Assembly: GCF_040195635.1 (NCBI RefSeq)
Contig: NZ_JBEFTX010000018.1
Coordinates: 1-64,000, forward strand
Reading direction: 5' to 3'
DNA from: Thermasporomyces sp040195635
GTDB lineage: Bacteria > Actinomycetota > Actinomycetes > Propionibacteriales > Actinopolymorphaceae
DNA: 64,000 nt
Shown piece by piece: positions 58,707 through 64,000 of this stretch. The position numbers and the translations under genes are program-made. Under the pieces are notes generated by a model. That model had not been told where the DNA came from. It ran no database searches and worked only from the letters and a program-made list of their open reading frames with translations. Numbering within the stretch: position 1 is the stretch's first letter; every line of letters begins with the position of its first letter.

Positions 58707-59540
58707 GTGGGTAACGGATCCTCGCCACCACAGGCACCGACGTACCCGACCTCGCTCGGCATGTCGGACGCGGACTCGATCTCGTTGCTGGGCAAGGATC
58801 TCGCCGCCGACCTGATGGGCCACGTCGGCTTCGGCGAGCTTGCCTTCTGGCTGGTCACCCAACAACGTCCCGCCCCTGCTCAGGTGCGGGTCTTCGAGGC
58901 CGTGCTGGTCGCGCTCGCCGATCACGGCTTCACCCCGACCGCGATCGCCGCGCGCCTCACCTACCTGTCCGCCCCGGACTCGCTGCAAGGGGCGATCGCC
59001 GCCGGCCTGCTCGGCGGTGGCTCGCGGTTCCTCGGCGTGACCGAGGACTGCGGCCAGTTCCTGGCCGCAGTCCTCGACCAGCATCGCGACAAGTGCCCGG
59101 AACGGCTCGACGACGACGCGGCGTGGGACGCGGTCGCGTTGTCGGCGATCCAGCAGGCACGGGAGTCCGGCCGCCTCGTTCCGGGGTTGGGCCACCCGGT
59201 CCACAAGCAGCAGGACCCGCGTACTCCGCGCCTGCTCGCCATCGCCGCGGAGGAGGGTTTGAAGGGACCGCACCTCCGCCTGTTCGAGGCCATCGGCAGG
59301 GTGCATCCTCGTGTCCTGGGCCGCACGCTGCCGCTCAACGGCGCCGGCGTGTGTGGCGCGGCCCTTGCAGACCTCGGCCTCCCGCTCGAGCTGCTGCGAG
59401 GCTTCGCCCTCCTTGCGCGTGCCGCCGGGCTCCTCGGCCAGCTGGCCGAGGAGGTGCGACGCCCGATCGGGCGGGACGTCTACCTCTCGGTGGACCGGAA
59501 CGCGACCTACGTCGACCCACTCAGCAACACTTCCAGCTGA
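58707..59540 (+). CDS. Citrate-synthase-fold protein, citryl-CoA lyase-like
   Basis: The 277-residue protein has the short all-helical citrate-synthase core: VGFGELAFWLVTQQRP, LTYLSAPDSLQGAIAAGLLGGGSRFLG, PGLGHPVHKQQDPR (His163, His166) and LGRTLPLNGAGVCGAALADLGLP. Stand-alone proteins of this size act as citryl-CoA lyase in other pathways, making acetyl-CoA and an oxo-acid. With a CoA transferase just upstream and an extradiol dioxygenase just downstream, it may cleave a citrate-like aromatic-pathway intermediate. AAGGAG precedes GTG 58707. The stop overlaps the ribosome site of the next gene. Confidence 0.82.
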   Translation: MGNGSSPPQAPTYPTSLGMSDADSISLLGKDLAADLMGHVGFGELAFWLVTQQRPAPAQVRVFEAVLVALADHGFTPTAIAARLTYLSAPDSLQGAIAAGLLGGGSRFLGVTEDCGQFLAAVLDQHRDKCPERLDDDAAWDAVALSAIQQARESGRLVPGLGHPVHKQQDPRTPRLLAIAAEEGLKGPHLRLFEAIGRVHPRVLGRTLPLNGAGVCGAALADLGLPLELLRGFALLARAAGLLGQLAEEVRRPIGRDVYLSVDRNATYVDPLSNTSS

Positions 59541-59550
59541 AGGAGTCCTC

Positions 59551-60414
59551 ATGGCCACCGTCGTCGCGGTCATTGCTTCTACGCACCATCCGTTCTACTA
59601 CCGGGCGAGTACGTCCACCGGCGCCGACCGTCCGCCGTTCGCCGACGAGTGGGTGGCGAAGATCGAGCGCTTCCGCGAGACCCTCACGCGTGCGCGACCC
59701 GACGTTCTGGTGATGGTGGGAAGTGACCATTTCCACCAGCTGTGGCTGGACAACATGCCGCAGTTCCTGATCGGCAAGGCGCCGTTCTACGACGCGAACT
59801 TCTACAACGAGGAACGCGAGTTCGGCCTTCCCAGGATGCTGCTCACCGGGCACGAGGACCTCTCGGCCTACCTTCTGCGGTCCGGCCTGGACGCGGGCTT
59901 CGATCTCGCGTTCAGCAACGAGCTGCGCATCGACCACAGCATCACGTGCCCGATCATCACGCTGCGACCGGAGGCCGACCTTCCGATCGTGCCCGTCTAC
60001 ACCAACATCTTCGCGCCGCCGCTACCCCAACCGCGACGGTTCGTCCAGCTCGGGCAGGCGATCCGGGAGGTGGTCGAGTCCTGGCCGTCGGACCAGCGGG
60101 TCGCGATCATCGGCACCGGTCACCTCTCTCTCGAGCTCGGTGGGCCGCGCCAGTTCGGCGAGCACGGCCCCGATCCCGCGTTCGACCGCAAGGCCGTGGA
60201 CTGGATCGGCAGCGGCAACCTGCAGGAGTGCCTGGCGCAGGTGAGCCTTGACAGCCTCCACGCACCGGGCAACGCCACCCACGGCTTCATGGACTTCATG
60301 CTGATGATGGGGGTCGCCGGAGAGAACGCCAAGGCCGACCACGTAGACAGCCTCGACCTCTTCCACACCATGGAGGCGTACTTCACGTGGTATCCGAACG
60401 GAGCACCAGCATGA
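59551..60414 (+). CDS. Extradiol ring-cleavage dioxygenase, LigB-like catalytic subunit
   Basis: The 287-residue protein has the LigB superfamily layout: an N-terminal ASTHHPF with His12, VMVGSDHFHQLW with His60/His62, and VAIIGTGHLSLELGG with the putative catalytic His191. I could not place the third metal ligand (normally Glu); the expected region reads GNATHGFMDF. Members cleave catechols (protocatechuate, gallate and similar) beside a hydroxyl using Fe(II). The LigA-like small subunit is encoded 106 bp downstream. The ribosome site AAGGAG overlaps the preceding stop, so translation is coupled. Confidence 0.88.
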   Translation: MATVVAVIASTHHPFYYRASTSTGADRPPFADEWVAKIERFRETLTRARPDVLVMVGSDHFHQLWLDNMPQFLIGKAPFYDANFYNEEREFGLPRMLLTGHEDLSAYLLRSGLDAGFDLAFSNELRIDHSITCPIITLRPEADLPIVPVYTNIFAPPLPQPRRFVQLGQAIREVVESWPSDQRVAIIGTGHLSLELGGPRQFGEHGPDPAFDRKAVDWIGSGNLQECLAQVSLDSLHAPGNATHGFMDFMLMMGVAGENAKADHVDSLDLFHTMEAYFTWYPNGAPA

Positions 60415-60520
60415 GCGCGAGGCGCAGCAGCATGAGCGCGAGGAGCCCCCACGGAGGTACGCCGAGGAACGAGGTGTGCCGGAGTGAGGCACCCCAGCGG
60501 TCATGCGAAAGGAGACCAGT

Positions 60521-60880
60521 ATGAGCAAGTACCTCGTTGACAAGTTCCTCTACACCGTGGACCGCGACCCCGAGCTGGTCGAGCGCTACCGCGAGGACCC
60601 GCGGGGCACCGTTCAGTGGTGGGAGACCGAGCGCGCGGGCAGCATCCTGGGTTGCGTACATGCCGAGGCCACCACGTGGCTGGAGTTCGCGCCCGTGGAG
60701 CGCGAGGCACTTGCCACGCACGACTACCCGAAGCTGTTCGAGCTCGGGGCGCACCCCTTCCTCACGCTCACGCTGTTCATCGCGATGTTCGAACGCGATC
60801 ACGAGCCGCTGGGGTTCCAGCAGGAGTACGCACGACGGCTCGCGCACTTCACCCTCCCCTATCCGGACTACTCCACCTGA
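60521..60880 (+). CDS. LigA-like small subunit of the extradiol dioxygenase
   Basis: The 119-residue helical protein beginning MSKYLVDKFLYTVDRDPELV matches the LigA (alpha-subunit) family that caps the active site of LigB-type dioxygenases; WLEFAPVEREALATHDYPKLFELGAHPFL is also typical. AAAGGAG at 60508-60514 supports ATG 60521. In canonical lig genes ligA precedes ligB; here the order is reversed, with 106 bp between them that hold a short direct repeat (GCATGAGCGCGAGG). Confidence 0.85.
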   Translation: MSKYLVDKFLYTVDRDPELVERYREDPRGTVQWWETERAGSILGCVHAEATTWLEFAPVEREALATHDYPKLFELGAHPFLTLTLFIAMFERDHEPLGFQQEYARRLAHFTLPYPDYST

Positions 60881-60888
60881 GAAGCCCT

Positions 60889-61869
60889 ATGCGTGCAGCA
60901 GTCATCGAGCGCCATGGCGCCGCCCCCGCCCTTGTCGACCGGCCCTCGCCGGCCGGTGTCGACGGCCATGCCCTGGTCACGACAACGGCCGCCCCGATCA
61001 CGCCACTCGACATCCTCTGCGCTACCGGCACGTCCTACTTCGGGCCTCCCGCTCTTCCGTACGTTCCTGGCGTACAGGGGGTCGGCGTCGTCGCTGCGGC
61101 CGGCTCCCTACCGGGCGGCACGCGGGTCTGGTTCCCCACCACCGCGGGAATGCAGCCGGGCGACGGCAGCATGGCCGAGCAGGTGAGTGTGCCCGAGTCC
61201 GACCTCGTGGCCCTGCCCGGCCAGGTCGAGGACACGATGGTCGCAGCGCTGGGCCTTTCGGCGGTCGCCGCGTGGATGGCTCTGACCTGGAAGGGCGGCC
61301 TACAGCCAGGCGAGCAGGTCCTCGTACTCGGCGGTGGCAGCGTCGTCGGCCAGGTCGCGATCCAGGCCGCCCAGCTGTGCGGGGCGCGCCGGGTCGTGGC
61401 CGCCTGCCGCTCCACCGGCGCGCAGGACCGCGCGGCTTCGTGTGGCGCCGACGCAGTGGTCCCCCTCCGCGACGACGACGAGGTGGACGAACTCGCCGCA
61501 AAGCTCGCGGCGGCCTGCGACGGCGACGTGGACGTCGTCATCGACCCGCTCTGCGGCGTACCGGCATCGGCGGCTCTGCTGCTCCTTGCTTCCGGCGCGA
61601 GATTCGTCAACCTGGGAAGCTCAGCAGGGCAGAACGCGACCTTCGCGTCCGCCATCGTGCGGAGCCGTTCCGCCAAGATCCTTGGTTACACCAACAACGA
61701 GATCGACACCGAACAGAGGGGCGATGCGCTGTCGACCCTGCTGCAACACGCCGCCGCCGGCCGTCTGACGGTCTCCCACGAGATCGTTCCACTCGACCAG
61801 CTTCCCCATGCATGGCAACGGCAGGCCCAGGGCCTGGCCGAACGACGCATCGTGGTCGACCTGACCTGA
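60889..61869 (+). CDS. Zinc-free quinone-oxidoreductase-like dehydrogenase (MDR superfamily)
   Basis: The 326-residue protein has a GroES-like domain (PITPLDILCATGTSYFG, PYVPGVQGVGVV), the NADP-binding VLVLGGGSVVGQVAIQAAQLCGA and a C-terminal SHEIVPLDQLPHAW. No structural-zinc Cys cluster is present. The likely activity is NAD(P)H-dependent reduction of a C=C or quinone, or oxidation of an alcohol intermediate in the ring-cleavage pathway. It lies 8 bp after the LigA-like gene and is the last gene of the plus-strand operon. It faces the split transketolase genes. Confidence 0.86.
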   Translation: MRAAVIERHGAAPALVDRPSPAGVDGHALVTTTAAPITPLDILCATGTSYFGPPALPYVPGVQGVGVVAAAGSLPGGTRVWFPTTAGMQPGDGSMAEQVSVPESDLVALPGQVEDTMVAALGLSAVAAWMALTWKGGLQPGEQVLVLGGGSVVGQVAIQAAQLCGARRVVAACRSTGAQDRAASCGADAVVPLRDDDEVDELAAKLAAACDGDVDVVIDPLCGVPASAALLLLASGARFVNLGSSAGQNATFASAIVRSRSAKILGYTNNEIDTEQRGDALSTLLQHAAAGRLTVSHEIVPLDQLPHAWQRQAQGLAERRIVVDLT

Positions 61870-61969
61870 CCCGCACGACGAACCAACCACGCGCCGGGCT
61901 TCACCTCGACGTGAGGTCCTGAGTGCGCGTTCCGTTCCGCTGTTCCCGCCGAACGCCCGGATCTGGCCC

Positions 61970-62959
61970 TCACCGGTGCTCGAGCAGCCGCCGGGCGGAC
62001 TCGGCGATCCCCTCAGGCGACATCCCGTAGCGGTCGAGGAGATAGCCCGCGGAGCCGGTCGGAGCGAACTCCGGTATGCCGAGGATCGTCACCCGGGTCG
62101 GATGATGCGCGACGACTGTCTCTGCCACCGCCCCGCCCAACCCACCGGCCGTCGACGACTCCTCGACCGTCACGATCGCGGCGGTCTGCGCGGCCGCGGC
62201 GATCACAGCCTCGACGTCGAGCGGCTTGACGGTCGGCATCGACAGCACCCGAACAGAGATGCCGTCGGCGGCGAGGCGCTCCGCGGCGACCAACGCACGC
62301 CAGAGCACGGTGCCGTTGGCGATCAACGTCACGTCGTCGCCGCTCCGCATCGTGAGCGCTTTGCCGGGGACGAACTCGTAGTCATCGGCGTTCACCTGCG
62401 GGACCCGCATCCGACTGACCCGGACGAAGACCGGCCCCTCGATCCCGGCCGCCCAACGCAGCGCGGCCGCGGTTTCGATCGGATCCGCCGGGACGATGAT
62501 CGTCATGTTGGCGATCGCCCGCAGCCATGCGATGTCCTCGATCGAATGGTGCGTGGGCCCGAGCTCGCCGTACGCCACACCCGGGCTCATGCCGCAGAGC
62601 TTGACGTTGTGGTCGGAGTAGGCCACATCGGCCTTGATCTGTTCCAGGGCCCGCGCGGTCAGGAAGCAGGAAGCCGCCGAGACGAAGGGGATCCGCCCTC
62701 CGTTGGCCAGGCCGGCCGCGATCCCGACCATGTCCTGCTCGGCGATCCCGACGTTGATCAGCCGGTCCGGGAAGGCCTTCCGGAAGCTGTTCAGCTTGCT
62801 CGATCCGATCGAGTCGTTCACCACGCCGACGATCCGGTGGTCGTCATGGGCGAGCTCGGAGAGAGTGGCGACATACGCGTCACGGCAGTCGTAGCGTGGT
62901 CCGTCGGCGACCGACAGATGAGGTAGCTCGTTACCACCGTCGACGATGGATTCAGTCAT
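61970..62959 (-). CDS. Transketolase C-terminal subunit (split transketolase)
   Basis: The 329-residue protein contains the pyrimidine-binding domain with the catalytic Glu (LINVGIAEQDMVGIAAGLA), SPGVAYGELGPTHHSIED, and the C-terminal domain with VTVEESSTAGGLGGAVAE. It matches the second half of transketolase/DXS-like enzymes. The ATG overlaps the stop of the N-terminal subunit gene (ATGA at 62956-62959). Split transketolases occur in catabolic clusters, where they move two-carbon units in non-standard sugar or keto-acid routes. Here the substrate is unknown; a two-carbon ketol from the same island is possible. Confidence 0.9.
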   Translation of the reverse strand: MTESIVDGGNELPHLSVADGPRYDCRDAYVATLSELAHDDHRIVGVVNDSIGSSKLNSFRKAFPDRLINVGIAEQDMVGIAAGLANGGRIPFVSAASCFLTARALEQIKADVAYSDHNVKLCGMSPGVAYGELGPTHHSIEDIAWLRAIANMTIIVPADPIETAAALRWAAGIEGPVFVRVSRMRVPQVNADDYEFVPGKALTMRSGDDVTLIANGTVLWRALVAAERLAADGISVRVLSMPTVKPLDVEAVIAAAAQTAAIVTVEESSTAGGLGGAVAETVVAHHPTRVTILGIPEFAPTGSAGYLLDRYGMSPEGIAESARRLLEHR

Positions 62960-63909
62960 CCCAGCTCCCTGCCGATCCGGGCGTTCCCTACGGCCTCGAG
63001 CTCGGTCAACGCCTGCTGGAACTCCGCGTCGTCTGGCACTTTGTGGTGCCACGCGACGTTGTTGCTCATGAACGAGATCGGGTGGCCCTTGTGGGTGTGG
63101 GCGATCACGAACGTCGGCCTCCCTGGTCGGAACGGCACGGCGGACAACACCTCGAGCAGCTCGCCATGGTCATGACCATTGACCTCCACCACGGCGAAAC
63201 CAAACGCCGTCGCCTTGTCCCGCAGCGGATCAAGGTCGTTGGTCTCCTTGGTCGTCGCGCCCTGCTGGAGCCGGTTGCGGTCGACGATCACGGTCAGGCG
63301 GTCGAGCTGGTACTGCGACGCCGCCATCATCGCTTCCCAGTTGCTGCCCTCCTGCAGTTCGCCGTCGCCGACAAGCACGTACGTACGACGTAGAGACACG
63401 TCGAGCTTGGCTGACAGTGCGTGGCCGACAGCGATCGGCAGGCCGTGGCCGAGTGGTCCCGTGTTGGCCTCCACGCCTGGCACCTTCGCCCGGTTGGGAT
63501 GGCCGTTGAGGGCCGACAATGGCTTCAGGAAAGTGGCCAGATCGGTGACCGGCAGGAAGCCGAAGGCTGCCAGCGTGGTGTACAGCGCGCCGGCGACGTG
63601 TCCCTTGCTCAGCACGAACCGGTCCCGCTCCGGATCGTCGACCGTCGCGGGGGTGATGGCGAGTACCGCACCGTACAGCGTGGCCAGGATGTCGATCGCG
63701 GAGAAGTCCCCACCGATGTGGCCGGCGCCAGCGTGGTACACCAGCTTGAGGTCCTGGATCCGGATCTGCCGGGCCGCCTCGGCGATGTGGGCCACCTGCG
63801 CTGTCCTGCTGGCATGGGCTTCCAGCCGGCGGAGCACCGGCATGGTCGTGTGCGCGGTGGAAAGACCGCCCCCCGACGCGGGATCGATCCTCGGAAGGGC
63901 CGCGGTCAT
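62956..63909 (-). CDS. Transketolase N-terminal subunit (split transketolase)
   Basis: The 317-residue TPP-binding half has HAGAGHIGGDFSAIDILATLY, VLSKGHVAGALY, GPLGHGLPIAVGHALSAKL and the metal/TPP motif VGDGELQEGSNWEA with IVDRNRLQQ. It pairs with the C-terminal subunit encoded directly downstream. ATG 63909 is preceded by AAGGAGGT, and its first bases overlap the stop of an upstream frame (ATGA), implying translational coupling to a gene beyond the window edge. Confidence 0.92.
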   Translation of the reverse strand: MTAALPRIDPASGGGLSTAHTTMPVLRRLEAHASRTAQVAHIAEAARQIRIQDLKLVYHAGAGHIGGDFSAIDILATLYGAVLAITPATVDDPERDRFVLSKGHVAGALYTTLAAFGFLPVTDLATFLKPLSALNGHPNRAKVPGVEANTGPLGHGLPIAVGHALSAKLDVSLRRTYVLVGDGELQEGSNWEAMMAASQYQLDRLTVIVDRNRLQQGATTKETNDLDPLRDKATAFGFAVVEVNGHDHGELLEVLSAVPFRPGRPTFVIAHTHKGHPISFMSNNVAWHHKVPDDAEFQQALTELEAVGNARIGRELG

Positions 63910-64000
63910 GAGACCTCCTTCGTCGGTCTCACGACCAAGGTGCGGTGCTCACGATTGACCTCACTCCGTTCGGTGCCGTACTCATGAATGACCTCACTGC
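63906..64000 (-). CDS. C-terminal end of a gene entering from beyond the window (repeat-bearing tail)
   Basis: On the minus strand an open frame enters at 64000 and ends at TGA 63908-63906, overlapping the transketolase ATG. The peptide contains two 11-residue repeats (SEVIHEYGTER and SEVNREHRTL) and ends VRPTKEVS. The start and the family lie outside the window. A second minus-strand frame stays open to 63929, so the choice rests on the ATGA overlap. Confidence 0.45.
   Translation of the reverse strand, partial: SEVIHEYGTERSEVNREHRTLVVRPTKEVS
63939..63997. repeat. Two 26-bp direct repeats (33-bp period) at the window edge
   Basis: Units 63939-63964 and 63972-63997 share GGTGC(G/C)GT(G/A)CTCA, then GA(T/A)TGACCTCAC, with 7 bp between. 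The 33-bp period keeps a reading frame (11 codons). More copies may lie beyond 64000. Confidence 0.75.

Noticed and set aside
60409..60443. Direct repeat GCATGAGCGCGAGG between the LigB and LigA genes
   Set aside because: Only two short copies. Each carries an ATG, but the second is not followed by a convincing frame; probably a small local duplication.
1..64000. Search for tRNA, rRNA, insertion sequences and phage genes
   Set aside because: None could be recognised by eye. A covariance-model search for structured RNAs would be needed to exclude small RNAs or riboswitches.

Overview
The window is high-GC DNA with many GTG starts, frequent ATGA/GTGA start-stop overlaps and several apparently leaderless genes. 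This fits an actinomycete chromosome; I cannot name the genus from sequence alone. I see no rRNA or tRNA gene, no insertion sequence, no CRISPR array and no phage genes.

Layout. (1) 1-4090 is the edge of a surface-polysaccharide locus: the tail of a nucleotide-sugar dehydrogenase, a membrane-anchored methyltransferase, a GT2 glycosyltransferase and a sulfotransferase. (2) 4162-12826 holds an ECF sigma factor with a C-terminal SnoaL-like domain and a divergent AhpD-like gene, with matching ECF-type promoters for both between them. It is followed by a run of a kinase-like protein lacking its catalytic Asp residues, a giant UvrA-like protein with four ATPase domains, and a toroid (prenyltransferase/cyclase-like) protein. 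(3) 12866-24315 is mixed: a Gfo/Idh/MocA oxidoreductase, a RibD/DHFR-like reductase next to a probable decayed TetR gene, a three-gene membrane/lipoprotein operon with a gluzincin-type peptidase, a secreted protein resembling subtilase propeptide regions, a DUF899 protein, and a thioredoxin-lipoprotein/CcdA pair. (4) 24342-31734 is three consecutive ABC exporter genes, one of them a full-length fused exporter. (5) 32135-36605 has a secreted M15-like peptidase, a secreted metallophosphoesterase, and an HxlR regulator divergent from a quinone-oxidoreductase-like gene with a perfect palindrome between them. (6) 36777-45298 is a coherent envelope cluster: a methyltransferase, a cytochrome-b/sulfite-oxidase-like molybdoenzyme, a small membrane protein, a polytopic mannosyltransferase-like protein, an epimerase with a Cys-pair insert, a two-component system, a GT2 and a DUF2064 protein. 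(7) 45307-52148 holds miscellaneous and decaying genes: a phosphotransferase, an MFS pump with an exact 66-bp internal duplication, VOC, NYN, a paralogue pair of which one copy is frameshifted, DinB and a serine-hydrolase pseudogene. (8) 52229-64000 is a catabolic island: a MetE-like protein, an amidohydrolase, an MFS importer, an IclR regulator, a CaiB-type CoA transferase, a citryl-CoA-lyase-like protein, LigB- and LigA-like extradiol dioxygenase subunits, a quinone-oxidoreductase-like enzyme and a split transketolase.

How the parts may work together. In the catabolic island the importer and CoA-transferase promoters each carry TTGACA, and each has the same inverted repeat, GTCCG-N5-CGGAC, just downstream of the predicted start of transcription. 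A third, imperfect copy precedes the IclR gene. This points to one IclR-controlled regulon for uptake and ring cleavage of an aromatic compound, followed by CoA-dependent cleavage of a citrate-like product. That assignment is inference. The cluster at 36.8-45.3 kb looks like a regulated envelope glycosylation/redox unit of unknown product.

Caution. Several reading-frame breaks (about 18690, 49929-49933, 54748-54751) are each repaired by one base in or next to a G/C-rich run. They may be sequencing errors rather than real pseudogenes.
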